Below, piece by piece: positions 37,001-46,418 of a DNA stretch of 64,000 bases. Source of the stretch: an uncultured Kordia sp. (GTDB taxonomy: Bacteria; Bacteroidota; Bacteroidia; Flavobacteriales; Flavobacteriaceae). Both the position numbers and the translations under genes were made by a program. Numbering within the stretch: the first letter of the stretch is position 1; each line of letters starts with the position of its first letter. The notes beneath the pieces are model-generated. The model searched no databases. It was not told where the DNA came from and saw nothing but the letters and a program-made list of their open reading frames with translations. The stretch is taken from NCBI RefSeq assembly GCF_947489565.1, contig NZ_CANLEA010000012.1, positions 124,001 to 188,000 of the forward strand, given 5' to 3'.

Positions 37001-40000
37001 TGGACTTAGCAATACCAATTTGAATTCTCTAAATTTACAAAATGGTAATAACACAAACCTCACCACCTTATTTCTAACAGAAAATCCAAATTTATACTGT
37101 ATTATAGTGGATGATGCAGATTACAGCAACACTAATTGGTCAGGAAATATTGATAGCGGAACTAGTTTTACAGAAACAGGTTACTGCGAATATACAGCCA
37201 TTCCAGATGCCAATTTTGAAGCAGCTTTGGAAGCGCAAAACTATGATGATATTTCGAGTGATGGACAAGTGCCAACCGCATTAATTGAGGGAATTACAAA
37301 TTTATCTATAGACAATGAAGGTATTACTGACCTTACGGGAATTGAAGATTTTGCAGCGTTGACTGAATTGGTCATATCAGACAACAATATTGTGACATTA
37401 GATGTATCGAATAATCCAAATTTAACAAGACTTGAAGCATTTTCTTGTGGTTTTACAAGTTTGGATATCTCTCAAAACACAAATTTGGAAGAACTAATCG
37501 TCTATTCAAACGCTTTGACGACATTAGATACCAGTAATAATACCTCGCTAACTAATGTAACATTATTCGCTAACAAAATTTCTAGCTTAGACTTCACTTC
37601 TAATACAGCCTTAACCTATGTAGAAGTTAGTGATAATGAATTAACGGAACTAAATATCCAAAACGGAACAAATAACTTAATCCAAACATTTGACGCTACA
37701 AATAATAGCAATCTATCCTGTATTATAGTAGACGATGCTGCAGATAGTACAATGAACTGGACTATTGACTCAAATACTAGTTTTAGTGAAACATACTGCC
37801 GTTATACCACAATTCCAGATGCTAATTTTGAAACGAGATTGGAATCTATTATTGCAGATGATGTTTCGGGAGATGGACAAGTGCCTACAGCGCTAATTGA
37901 AGTAATTACAAATTTGAATCTAGCGAATAGATCAATTGCTGACCTTACGGGAATTGAAGATTTTACCGCACTTCAAAAATTGAATGCTTCTACTAATAAT
38001 TTAACTTCTGTAGATCTGACCAACAATACCAATTTGGAAGAATTAAACATATCTGACAATGTAAATTTGACAAGTTTGAATGTGTCTAGTTGTGTATTAT
38101 TAGAAAGAATAAAAGCTGAAGATAATGCATTTAGCACGTTAGATCTTTCAGCAAATACCCAGTTAGATGCATTATTTGTAACTGATAATGATGCACTTAC
38201 TGAAATTGATTTGAGTACAAATTCGTTACTAAGAGTATTAACACTAGATAACCTAGACAATATAGCATCGGTTGATGTAAGCCAAAATGTATTGATGGAT
38301 TCACTTCAAGTCACAAACAATGTGATTTTATCAGAGTTTAATGTGAAAAATGGTGCAAATACGGATGTTATCTCCTTTCAAGGAAATAATAATAGCAGCT
38401 TAACTTGTATTTTAGTGGATGATGCTTCGTATAGTACCTCTAGTTGGTCTACCATTGATAGTCAGGCGAGTTTTAGTGATACGTATTGTAGATATACAGC
38501 CATTCCAGACGCTAACTTTGAAACTGCGTTAGAAGCACTCATTACGGATGATGTTTCAGGCGACGGACAAGTGCCAACAGCCGAAATTGAAACCCTTACC
38601 AATTTAGATGTTAGCAGCTTAAATATTTCAGATTTAACAGGAATTGAAGATTTTGTGGCATTGGAAACGTTGTATTGTTCCAATAACAATCTTACCACTA
38701 TAAATGTATCTAACCTTACTAATTTACAAAGCTTAAGGGCACTATCTAATGATTTAACAACAATAGATCTTACAAATAATACTGCACTTACAGACCTAAG
38801 AATAGAACAAAATAACCTTACTTCAATAGATTTAACCAATCAAAGCAACTTAGTCTTCTTACAAATAGATCGAAACGAACTTACGGCACTAGATGTAAGT
38901 AATTCTCCTTCAATTACTCGATTTAGAGCCTACAACAATCATATTTCAACTATTGATTTATCAAACAATTCTTTATTACGTGAAGTGAGAGTTTCTGGAA
39001 ATGAGCTACTTTCCCTGAACGTTCAAAATGGTAACAATACTAATATAAACATTTTTGTAGCAAATGGGAATGAGTTCTTGGATTGTATTTTGGTAGATGA
39101 TGCTAGTTATAGTGCTACGAATTGGACTTCCATCGACTCACAAACAACGTTTAACGAAACAGAATGTATAGTTGCATACACAGCAATTCCTGATACTATT
39201 TTTGAAGCGACACTAGAAAGCTTAGGTTATGATGATATTTCTGGAGACAATCAAGTGCCTACAGTATATATTGAAGGAGTAACTTCATTAGATGTAAGTA
39301 GTTTAGGCGTTAGCGATTTAACAGGAATTGAAGATTTTATCGCGTTGGTTGATTTGGATGCTGAAGTAAATAACTTAACGTCATTAGATTTAAGCAATAA
39401 TTTACTTTTAGAAACGGTAGATTTAGATTCGAATGAGCTAGCTACACTAACCTTACCAACCAACGGAAGTTTAGTGACATTTATTTGCAATAACAATCCA
39501 AACTTAACCACTATAGATTTTAGCGGTAATACCAATTTAGAAACAATTCAATGTGGTAGTAATGGATTGACAAGCGTAAATCTAAACGGTTTAAGTATGC
39601 TGAATTCATTAGCATTGAGCAGCAACAGTCTGAGTACTATAGATGTTTCATCTGTTACAAACTTAGCCACTTTTGTTATTGCAAATAACACGCTAACAAG
39701 CATAGATTTATCCAATAATACGAATCTTACGTATTTAAATATTGAATCAAATAATCTAAATAGTTTAGATATAAGCAACAACACAGCTTTAGAATATTTA
39801 TTTTTCTCTGACAACAGTATTGCTTCAATCGATGTTTCCAGTCAAACAGCTTTGTTATGGTTATATACAAGCAATAACCTCTTAACAACAATTGATGTTT
39901 CTTCTAATACATTACTTCAAAAATTATGGGTAAACGATAACCAATTAACGAGTCTAGATATTGTTGCGAATACAGTTCTAGAAGAATTAGTATGTTACAA

Positions 40001-41030
40001 TAACACGATTACGACACTAGATGCTTCGGCTAATACTGCTTTAGAATGGTTTTTAGTAAATGATAATGCGCTTGTAAGTGTAAATATTCAGAATGGGAAT
40101 AATACTAACATCAACAATTTCGCAAGTTATAACAATCCAGATTTAACTTGTGTTTTAGTAGATGAAGCATCGTACAGTACCACAAATTGGACACTTGTTG
40201 ATGGCACACTTAGCTTTAGCGAAACTGCTTGTACAACAGATTATACAATAGCAATCGATGTCTTTCTACAAGGTGCAGCACTAAATCCAAACACAGGAGA
40301 AGAAAACCTTATGCGAGACGATTTAAGAGTTGCAGGATTGATACCAACCACAAGTCCATACACTGACGGATTAACCTGTGACGCAACAGTATTTGATACT
40401 ACAGGAAATGATGCTATTGTCGATTGGGTACTTGTTGAACTACGCGATGCAACCGATAATACCATGGTAACATATTCACAATCTGCCTTACTGCAACGTG
40501 ATGGTGATGTGGTAGACGTTGATGGAACTTCAGATTTAGTCTTCAGTTTAGAAGATGGTACAAATTATGTGGCTGTACAACATAGAAATCACTTAGGTGT
40601 GATGACAGTAACGGCTGCAACATTGTCAAGTGGTCCTATCAATAACATCAACTTTACCGATGCGAATACGGAGATTACCTATGGAACTAATGCGCAGACA
40701 ACTTCTGGTATGCCAGACGATGTACTTGCCATGTGGGCAGGCGATTGTAATGAGGATAATAACGTGCAATATTCAGGAACGAGTCCAGATACACCAGATA
40801 TTTTATCGGCAGTGCTCAATGATGCTGGAAACTTTTTAAATTTCCCAACGTACAGTATTACAGGTTACAATACTAATGATGTAAATATGGATGGTATCAT
40901 TCAATATTCTGGAACCAATCCTGATACACCTTTTGTATTACAGAACGTATTGGCGCATCCGAGTAATTTTCTAGGTTTCAGCACCTATCAAATTAATGGG
41001 CAAGCACCTGAAAACACCTCTAATGAATAA
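34005..41030 (+). CDS. Giant secreted metalloprotease / leucine-rich-repeat surface protein, 2341 aa
   Basis: Signal peptide (ending FGFAQ), an NTR-like region (about 20-150), and an IPT/TIG domain (about 190-285, IYSFSPLTATAGTQTVLTITG). A matrixin/metzincin-type protease domain follows, with HELGHAHQLGH at 424-434 and a Met-turn IMHYSL. The usual Gly at position 8 of HExxHxxGxxH is Gln. An Ig-like domain (about 490-585) comes next. Six homologous leucine-rich blocks then each begin IPDxxFE, D-D-(I/V)-S-x-D-x-QVPT, carry bacterial LRRs (LDVSNNxxL), and end C(I/V)LVDDAxYSxxNW. The final 260 residues are the dockerin-like module shared with the protein at 21431-26779. Probably a surface adhesin with a protease; substrate unknown. 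Confidence 0.9.
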   Translation: MKKQFSLLLFLIIGVFGFAQECGTLMTPLSIQERSNEATHIIEGKVMASNAYWDVNKHNIYTVHTITAYKSFKGQSNVTFKVVTVGGKVDDHFQRTSSSANLQPGMVGTFFMKSFRGQIAVTESLYELVGAAQGVVKYDKFTGKASDIFNKYSSLDGELYPSIRRATGNKERILQARPLQNRTMAMRANPIIYSFSPLTATAGTQTVLTITGTNFGSTMGTMSFSNANDGGATFTPAADAEILSWSNTVIEVQIPYLAGTGAIRITHSDGSTHDTSVPLTITYSHNNLDNSGTILALALQDDDGNGGYTFAYHTDFNSSSAKTYFEEAFGLWNCESNINFSFGNTTTTDESVSDGINIVRFDNGSELASGVLGSVTTRFTTYCGTTNRVLVDEMDITWNDDTNWHYGSGVPSASEYDFKTVALHELGHAHQLGHVIDSDVIMHYSLGAGDEKYVLDQNDIDGAVYTMDIFTESIGCGNTAMSESIQCCDAISISSQPSDLELAEGATGQFSVNASNYIDALWFSSSDGNSWSVLSDGTDYSGTTTTTLTINSANLSDNNKFFRVFLENECGEFINSDNATLTVIEYTTIPDSNFEAALEALGYDDISGDGQVPTDSINTITSLNVDGESINDLTGIEDFVALETLDADNNSLTTIDVTNLTNLRQLSLQYNSLTSLDVTNNSNLEALSFRNNSVTAIDLSNNVNLLSLGFQYNSITDIDLSNNILLYHIACRDNGLTSLDLTNNPEMINIYAQNNSIPVVDLSGNPDLAIVAFPNNDIVEFNIKNGNNTNITAFNNTGNSSLECILVDDADYSSTNWTQIDATVSFSDTAYCKYTAIPDANFEATLETLGYDDISDDGQVPTSLIENVTSLNVSNLNISDLTGIEDFTALEELTITNNSLTSLDVTNNLALETIFAGNNNLTSIDVSNNTQLTRLWLQDNNLSTIDISNNPLLFAFSVGGNSLITIADISNNTALESLYLNDTAITTLDLSNHPQLTTLGLSNTNLNSLNLQNGNNTNLTTLFLTENPNLYCIIVDDADYSNTNWSGNIDSGTSFTETGYCEYTAIPDANFEAALEAQNYDDISSDGQVPTALIEGITNLSIDNEGITDLTGIEDFAALTELVISDNNIVTLDVSNNPNLTRLEAFSCGFTSLDISQNTNLEELIVYSNALTTLDTSNNTSLTNVTLFANKISSLDFTSNTALTYVEVSDNELTELNIQNGTNNLIQTFDATNNSNLSCIIVDDAADSTMNWTIDSNTSFSETYCRYTTIPDANFETRLESIIADDVSGDGQVPTALIEVITNLNLANRSIADLTGIEDFTALQKLNASTNNLTSVDLTNNTNLEELNISDNVNLTSLNVSSCVLLERIKAEDNAFSTLDLSANTQLDALFVTDNDALTEIDLSTNSLLRVLTLDNLDNIASVDVSQNVLMDSLQVTNNVILSEFNVKNGANTDVISFQGNNNSSLTCILVDDASYSTSSWSTIDSQASFSDTYCRYTAIPDANFETALEALITDDVSGDGQVPTAEIETLTNLDVSSLNISDLTGIEDFVALETLYCSNNNLTTINVSNLTNLQSLRALSNDLTTIDLTNNTALTDLRIEQNNLTSIDLTNQSNLVFLQIDRNELTALDVSNSPSITRFRAYNNHISTIDLSNNSLLREVRVSGNELLSLNVQNGNNTNINIFVANGNEFLDCILVDDASYSATNWTSIDSQTTFNETECIVAYTAIPDTIFEATLESLGYDDISGDNQVPTVYIEGVTSLDVSSLGVSDLTGIEDFIALVDLDAEVNNLTSLDLSNNLLLETVDLDSNELATLTLPTNGSLVTFICNNNPNLTTIDFSGNTNLETIQCGSNGLTSVNLNGLSMLNSLALSSNSLSTIDVSSVTNLATFVIANNTLTSIDLSNNTNLTYLNIESNNLNSLDISNNTALEYLFFSDNSIASIDVSSQTALLWLYTSNNLLTTIDVSSNTLLQKLWVNDNQLTSLDIVANTVLEELVCYNNTITTLDASANTALEWFLVNDNALVSVNIQNGNNTNINNFASYNNPDLTCVLVDEASYSTTNWTLVDGTLSFSETACTTDYTIAIDVFLQGAALNPNTGEENLMRDDLRVAGLIPTTSPYTDGLTCDATVFDTTGNDAIVDWVLVELRDATDNTMVTYSQSALLQRDGDVVDVDGTSDLVFSLEDGTNYVAVQHRNHLGVMTVTAATLSSGPINNINFTDANTEITYGTNAQTTSGMPDDVLAMWAGDCNEDNNVQYSGTSPDTPDILSAVLNDAGNFLNFPTYSITGYNTNDVNMDGIIQYSGTNPDTPFVLQNVLAHPSNFLGFSTYQINGQAPENTSNE

Positions 41031-41069
41031 GAAATAATAGAGTAAAAACTCAAAAAAACTTACACCATC

Positions 41070-41271
41070 ATGAAAACTTAACAAAAGTTCAATTTCTAAT
41101 TTTGAGCAACTAACGAGAGAAAAAGCTGAAATAACGATGTTAGGAGGATCGTGCCCAGCTCCAACAGTTTTCAATTCTTGTAATCATTGCCCAATATCAG
41201 TAAGCGAAACTATTGTTTGTGATACTTGGGCTACATGTGACTTTACAAAAAATGACGCATGTCATTTCTAA
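41070..41271 (+). pseudogene. Frameshifted double-glycine peptide precursor (RiPP-like)
   Basis: From 41077 to the TAA at 41269-41271 the frame reads LNKSSISNFEQLTREKAEIT, then MLGG, then a core with six Cys (SCPAP, NSCNHCPI, IVCDTWATC, NDACHF). The leader matches the LxLxKxxIxxLE...GG pattern of Bacteroidota peptide precursors and resembles the intact precursor at 62316. An ATG at 41070 (ATGAAAACTTAA) is out of frame by one base: deleting one A gives MKLNKSSISNFEQ. An in-frame ATG at 41137 would give only MLGGSC... and lose the leader. I read it as a recently broken gene; a sequencing error would restore it. Confidence 0.65.
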
Positions 41272-41312
41272 CAAACTTTTATAACGAACTTCGGTTTGCT
41301 TTTCTTTTTTTG

Positions 41313-41939
41313 TTATTTCCAATATACTCCTTCATCAATATTTTTAAAAACTTTTTCAATTATTTTGATATGTTTTTTTATCGGTGGAAAATCAAGTAAA
41401 TGCTTATTAGACATAACATAAGAATGGGAATCTCCCGAAGAAAAAATCTCAATCCATTCATCAGTATTTGGGTATTTTTTTGATAATAGATTAAATTCAT
41501 AAATCAGCGGATCTTTTGTGCGATCAAGTCCATAAGCTGATTCTCTTCTCATTTCATAAGATTGATGACAACATTCTAAATGAGCGCTATAAAGTTTTAC
41601 AAAGATTAAAATTAAATACTTTTCAAATTCTTCTGGTTGTGAAGTTTTCAAAATTGTAATTGCGTTTAATATTGAATCAGGAGTCTCTGGTAACATTGCT
41701 ACTCCTAAATTCGGTTTTCTTTTTGGAGAATAGTTTAATGCAAATTTTTGAAAATCGGCTAAACTTTTTTGAGAATCTACTATTATTGGTTGTTTGCCTT
41801 TCTTAACTAAATCAATAATTTCAATCACTTCTTTTTTCTCCGTCTCGTTATGATTAATCTTTAATTGCGGTTTATGATCTCGTGTTTTCACACAAGAGAT
41901 CATTAATACCGATAATATTATATATAATAACTTTTTCAT
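41313..41939 (-). CDS. Lipoprotein of unknown function, 208 aa
   Basis: N-terminal lipobox (MKKLLYIILSVLMISC) predicts lipid attachment at Cys16. The mature part is mainly helical, with a CCHQSYEMRRESAYG segment near residue 125 and no catalytic motif that I recognise. It is transcribed alone on the minus strand, convergent with the preceding giant gene and separated from the S9 peptidase gene upstream by about 190 bases that hold a weak hairpin. Function unknown. Confidence 0.8.
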   Translation of the reverse strand: MKKLLYIILSVLMISCVKTRDHKPQLKINHNETEKKEVIEIIDLVKKGKQPIIVDSQKSLADFQKFALNYSPKRKPNLGVAMLPETPDSILNAITILKTSQPEEFEKYLILIFVKLYSAHLECCHQSYEMRRESAYGLDRTKDPLIYEFNLLSKKYPNTDEWIEIFSSGDSHSYVMSNKHLLDFPPIKKHIKIIEKVFKNIDEGVYWK

Positions 41940-42028
41940 TCAAAATCCAATAATTAATAAATATGTTGAATGTACTCAAAACTAAAGAGATTCCTGTGTA
42001 GAGTCAAGTTTATTAGTAATTAATAATA

Positions 42029-42062
42029 CTAAAAAGCGAAAAGCCAAACGATATCGTCTGAC
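42029..42062 (-). terminator. Weak terminator after the S9 peptidase gene
   Basis: Imperfect stem around ACGATATCGT with AAAAG / CTTTT at its base, downstream of the minus-strand peptidase. Confidence 0.4.
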
Positions 42063-42130
42063 TTTTCTATTGGATTGAGTTAGTAAAAATATACGTATTT
42101 TCAATTTCGGAAAATAAAAAATAGCAATCT

Positions 42131-44317
42131 TTAATTTGTAAGTGAGCTTTCTTTTAATGTAAAATCTTTATGTCCTGTTTGCCATAATGCAAAAGACAAC
42201 ATGTCTTGCAATTCTGTGCTTCGTTTTTCTGCGCTTGCATCAAAACCATGTCCACTTTTAAAATCGATATTAAATACAATTGGTGTATTGGCTGCATTGG
42301 CTTGAATCATTTTGGCTGCAAATTTTCCAGGCTGCCATACAGGAACTCTTGTATCATTCATTCCTGCTGTTAGTAATAACGCCGGATATTTTTCTCCTTT
42401 TTTTATGTGATGATATGCATCCATTTCTAGTAAATATTCAAACTCTTTTGGGTCTTTAACAGTTCCGTATTCTTTGATGCCGTTGAGTCCATTTGGTGTG
42501 TTTTCAGAACGCAAGGTATTTAGCTTTCCAACGCGCACAATAGCAGCAGCATACAAATCTGGACGTTCTGTAATAGCGCGTCCAATTAAAATTCCGCCTG
42601 CGCTTGAACTCCAAGCAGCTATTTTTTTTGGATTGGTATATTTTTCATCAATTAAATATTCGGTACATGCAATAAAGTCTTTCCAAGTGTTTGGTTTGGT
42701 CTTTTTAAATCCTGCTTTGTGCCAAGTATCTCCTTTTTCGCCTCCGCCACGTACATGTGTAACTGCATAAATTCCTCCTTTATCAATCCAGTGCATCATC
42801 AACGGATTTACTTCGGGCGACAGTGAAAAAGCATAGGTTCCATAACCGCGCATCAATACATGGTTATTTCCATTTTTTTGAGTGTCTTTGTGATAAATTA
42901 ATGATAACGGAATCAATACGCCATCGTGTGACGGCACTTCTATTTCTTCTACAATAATATCATCGTAATTCGCTGTGCTTGTCTTTGGATATATACTTTC
43001 TTCTACAAATGTATTTTCTTGCGAATTGTATCTGTAGCGCACTTCATTCGTTGTCCAACCGCTAATTTCAATCCATAAATCATCATACTTAGCGCCTTTA
43101 GAAAGTACATATATAGCTCCTGCAGGTTTCGGAATTGGAATTTCTTCCGTTTTTCCTTCTTGTAATTTATATAGCTTGGAAGACACTCCATTTTTCGTTT
43201 TTACAAAAAATAATCCTTCCTTGGTCAGTACAAAATCAGAAATGGTAGCTTTCGGATCTTCTTCCACTAATACTTCCGGATTCTGGACATCTGGGTTTTT
43301 TAATGATGTCTTACATATCTTAAAGTTAGACGCATTTCGAGCAGTTACAAAATACACCTCATCTTCCATTACATAAAAAAATGGCACCTTATCTTCTTGC
43401 TTGAATAAAGGTTTCCATATAATTTTTTTATCGTACAAATTATCATATTCCGTATAGTAATATTCATAATATGCACTTGCTCCAGATACATTACTAAACA
43501 AATATTTGTCCTCTGGATTTTGCAAAATCACTTCAGGAAAATCTCCCGAATTCATTTGTATTTCTGGATTGTTATTTTTAGAAAAGTATACATTTCGCTT
43601 TGTTGGATTGCTTCCAATTTTATACAAAATGGTTTCTACATTTTTTAAATAACCTGCGGCTTCACTATCAGTCTCAGGAATGTATTCATAGAAAAATCCG
43701 CTATCATCAGCCAACCAACGTATGCCACCGAGTGCTGCTGGCCAAGCATTTTGAATTACTTGCGGATGTTGCTTCTTTGTTTTAATATCTAAAATGATGA
43801 GTTCAGAGATTTCTTGATCATCTTTGGAGAGACTAATCACAATTTTACTATTGTCCCAACTTGGATTGAAATAGTTGATATAATAAGTATTATCTGATGC
43901 GAGTTGATAGCTATCAGGATCGAAAATTAGAATTTCTTCTCCTTGCAATTCGTATCTGCAATAGAGCTTCGCAGTAATTTCTTTCCCTTCTTTTTTTAAA
44001 TAGTAATAATGATTGTCATTGGTCAGAGTCAGTTCCGAAACTTGAATGTTTGAAGCATTCGTTAGCTTTCGGAACGAGTTACGACCTGAGATATTTTTGA
44101 GTATACTTTGTGCATAATTCGCTTCTTTTTCATACCAATTAAGAACCGTAGAATCTTTCATATTTTCTAACGGTCTAAATTGATCAGCAATTACTTTCCC
44201 ATGATATGTTTCTGTAGTATTATCTTGAATGCTCGCAGGAACAGTTCGTTGAAATGAATGTTCTTTTGAACAACTTATGAGAATGATAAAAATAATACCT
44301 AGCACTTTTTTACTCAT
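42131..44317 (-). CDS. Prolyl-oligopeptidase-family (S9) serine peptidase, lipoprotein, 728 aa
   Basis: A lipobox (IIFIILISCSKE) predicts a periplasm-facing lipoprotein. Residues to about 430 form the seven-bladed propeller typical of S9A; the last 250 form the alpha/beta-hydrolase domain. The triad is visible: nucleophile Ser in AAWSSSAGGILIG, Asp in LTAGMNDTRVPVWQ, His in FKSGHGFDA. The conserved HVRGGGEKGDTWHKAG loop is also present. Such enzymes cut short proline-containing peptides. Single gene, with its own promoter region of about 70 bases before the small peptide gene. Confidence 0.93.
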   Translation of the reverse strand: MSKKVLGIIFIILISCSKEHSFQRTVPASIQDNTTETYHGKVIADQFRPLENMKDSTVLNWYEKEANYAQSILKNISGRNSFRKLTNASNIQVSELTLTNDNHYYYLKKEGKEITAKLYCRYELQGEEILIFDPDSYQLASDNTYYINYFNPSWDNSKIVISLSKDDQEISELIILDIKTKKQHPQVIQNAWPAALGGIRWLADDSGFFYEYIPETDSEAAGYLKNVETILYKIGSNPTKRNVYFSKNNNPEIQMNSGDFPEVILQNPEDKYLFSNVSGASAYYEYYYTEYDNLYDKKIIWKPLFKQEDKVPFFYVMEDEVYFVTARNASNFKICKTSLKNPDVQNPEVLVEEDPKATISDFVLTKEGLFFVKTKNGVSSKLYKLQEGKTEEIPIPKPAGAIYVLSKGAKYDDLWIEISGWTTNEVRYRYNSQENTFVEESIYPKTSTANYDDIIVEEIEVPSHDGVLIPLSLIYHKDTQKNGNNHVLMRGYGTYAFSLSPEVNPLMMHWIDKGGIYAVTHVRGGGEKGDTWHKAGFKKTKPNTWKDFIACTEYLIDEKYTNPKKIAAWSSSAGGILIGRAITERPDLYAAAIVRVGKLNTLRSENTPNGLNGIKEYGTVKDPKEFEYLLEMDAYHHIKKGEKYPALLLTAGMNDTRVPVWQPGKFAAKMIQANAANTPIVFNIDFKSGHGFDASAEKRSTELQDMLSFALWQTGHKDFTLKESSLTN

Positions 44318-44388
44318 AAAATCTGGAAATTAATAAGTGTACAAATCTTGGTAAAGGACTTGCACACTTTTAGCACTCTAATATGATT

Positions 44389-44574
44389 TCACATAAATAC
44401 CATCTCATCTTCTTGAGCTTGGAATTGTCCAAATAATTGTTGTCTGGTATCTCCTGTTTTTGATTGACCTCTTTTTTTACGGTCACCACCTAAAATCATT
44501 TGCTGTTCACTTACTGTAGCTATTTTCATCTTTGATAATAGCAATTTGTTTAGGGATGTAGTTTGGTTTCTCAT
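44389..44574 (-). CDS. Double-glycine peptide precursor, 61 aa
   Basis: Started at the ATG at 44574 (MRNQTTSLNKLLLSKMKIAT); the frame extends 40 codons upstream but that part overlaps the regulator gene end and has no precursor-like sequence. The leader SLNKLLLSKMKIATVSEQQM followed by ILGG fits Bacteroidota natural-product or bacteriocin precursors of the GG type. The core is DRKKRGQSKTGDTRQQLFGQ then FQAQEDEMVFM: basic first, acidic last, and without Cys. It sits 116 bases downstream of an AraC-type TPR regulator, and an ABC exporter-like gene lies beyond that in the opposite direction. No modification enzyme is near. The leader call is by pattern. Confidence 0.65.
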   Translation of the reverse strand: MRNQTTSLNKLLLSKMKIATVSEQQMILGGDRKKRGQSKTGDTRQQLFGQFQAQEDEMVFM

Positions 44575-44690
44575 TCTTTTTCGTTTTAATGTTATACTCA
44601 AATGTATGACCTTTATTAGTAAAAAAGCAAATGAAACTACACTATATTTATAAATTTTAAATGAAAAATAAAACTTCAAAATACTGATTA

Positions 44691-46418
44691 TCAAGTATTT
44701 GAATTTTTAATTTTATTTTTCAACTGCCGTATAAAAAACGAAGGCTTTATCCCTGTTTTTTTGTAAAAAGCTGCTGAAAAGGACTGTTGCGTCTTAAATC
44801 CGCATTCTTCAGCAATCGCTTTAATAGTATACTCTCTAAAACGAGAATTGTGTGTGATTTGCTCTATAGCATATTCAATTCTTAGTTGATTTAAGTAATT
44901 AGAAAAGTTTACTTGCTTTGCTTCATTAATTACTTTTGATAAGTAAGTCCCGTTCGTATTTAACTCTTTTGCAAGTTGAGGTAACGTGTATTTTTTCTTT
45001 ACAAACTTATCTGTTGTTTCAAATTTTTCAAGTTTTGCCAAAATTTCATTCACCAATTCTTCTGGCAATTCTTTAATCGTATTTTCAATAGGAGCTGGCT
45101 TTTCTTTAACCGTTTGCTCCTTTTTGGTTTCTTGTACTACACGTTCCTTTTTCTTTTGTTGCTCTTCTAGCAATTTATGGAAACGCTTTTTGTGAATTAC
45201 TTGTTTTCTAAAAAAGTAATAAATAGCACCTGCAAAAGCCAATAATAAAGATAGCAATACAATAATAATTACATTGTCTTTTTCTTTTATTTCCTTGATG
45301 ATTTTATCTCTTTCTTTTTCTAGAATCTTATTGTCATAATTGGTCACAATATTTTTCACCAAGTCTTCATAGTTTGCTTCAGAAATGCTGTCAAATTTTA
45401 TAAGCTGATCTGCATAGAAAAGACGTTTTTCCAGATCTCCTTTTTCGCTGTAGTATTCTTTTATATACTTATAGGTTTCTAAGAGTTCAGGCATTACGTC
45501 TCTAGTTTCTTCTAATATAGAATCGACTTTTATAAAGTTTTTAATACTACTTTTTTGTAAAGCCTTGTTCGTTTTCCCTAGAAATAAATGTGCAAAGGCT
45601 AACGATAGTATTTGGTTTTCATCATTGGTAAATAAATCTTTTGCTCTTATCAAACTATCGCGTGCAACTTTATAATCCTTTTTAAAATACGAGTTAATTC
45701 CTGCATTTAACACAAAATAATTATAGCTTCCTTGATCATTGGTTGCAATACTATTTTTCATTCCTTTATTAATATAATAGGATGCAGAATCAAATTCTCC
45801 TGTATATGTATATGAATGTGACAGTGCAAATAATGCTCTATTGTACCTTTTGGCTTCCTCTTTATGTTCCGTAGATTCTAAAAAATTGACGTATTGTTTA
45901 AATATTTTTTTAGATTCATCATGTCGTTTGATGGTATTTTTGATTAAACCAATATTAAAATTAATCGTTTCATGAAGCAAGGTATTTTCGGGTGCACGAT
46001 CTAATGCCGTTGTGAAGTTGTTGAGTGCATATTTATACTTCCCAAGTCGATAATAATACCTTCCTTTTTGGTTATATCCGTCTGCAGGAAATCTTTTATT
46101 ATTTTTTAAATCTTTGGTAAGAAATATAATACTATCGCTGTATTTTATACATAGCTCATCCATATCTCTCAGGTAAAATTCTGAGTATTCAAAGTAAGCA
46201 TTTGCAATTTCTGAGGTGTTTTCAGTCTGCTTTGCTTTCTGTAAAGCCATTTGTAATTCAGCCTGGTTTGGCGAATCCTTTTTTGGCATAGATTGCACTG
46301 CTTTGAGAGTATCAACACTGTTTTCTATAGCATTATTTTGAGCGATCAAAACAATACTAAAAAACAGTAATACTACTGTAAACACTGAGCTTCTAATTAA
46401 TCTTTCTTTAAGAATCAT
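44691..46418 (-). CDS. TPR / membrane-anchored AraC-type transcription regulator, 575 aa
   Basis: A signal-anchor-like N-terminus (SVFTVVLLFFSIVLIAQ), a TPR array (about 60-360), one membrane segment (about 388-410, VIIIVLLSLLLAFAGAIYYF), a charged Lys/Glu-rich coiled linker (about 415-450), and a C-terminal AraC HTH (about 470-575: LPQLAKELNTNGTYLSKVIN, then IKAIAEECGFKTQQSFSAAF). This one-protein sensor architecture is common in Flavobacteriaceae. It is divergent from the ABC exporter-like gene and just upstream of the double-glycine peptide gene, so control of peptide production is a reasonable guess. Confidence 0.9.
   Translation of the reverse strand: MILKERLIRSSVFTVVLLFFSIVLIAQNNAIENSVDTLKAVQSMPKKDSPNQAELQMALQKAKQTENTSEIANAYFEYSEFYLRDMDELCIKYSDSIIFLTKDLKNNKRFPADGYNQKGRYYYRLGKYKYALNNFTTALDRAPENTLLHETINFNIGLIKNTIKRHDESKKIFKQYVNFLESTEHKEEAKRYNRALFALSHSYTYTGEFDSASYYINKGMKNSIATNDQGSYNYFVLNAGINSYFKKDYKVARDSLIRAKDLFTNDENQILSLAFAHLFLGKTNKALQKSSIKNFIKVDSILEETRDVMPELLETYKYIKEYYSEKGDLEKRLFYADQLIKFDSISEANYEDLVKNIVTNYDNKILEKERDKIIKEIKEKDNVIIIVLLSLLLAFAGAIYYFFRKQVIHKKRFHKLLEEQQKKKERVVQETKKEQTVKEKPAPIENTIKELPEELVNEILAKLEKFETTDKFVKKKYTLPQLAKELNTNGTYLSKVINEAKQVNFSNYLNQLRIEYAIEQITHNSRFREYTIKAIAEECGFKTQQSFSAAFYKKTGIKPSFFIRQLKNKIKNSNT

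Noticed and set aside
35760-40220. DNA-level tandem repeat in the giant LRR gene taken as a mobile or CRISPR-like element
   Set aside because: The periodicity is fully explained by the protein's LRR blocks in an intact frame.
44575-44694. Longer N-terminus for the 61-residue GG peptide
   Set aside because: The extra 40 residues are hydrophobic/basic and unlike any precursor leader, and overlap the end of the regulator gene.
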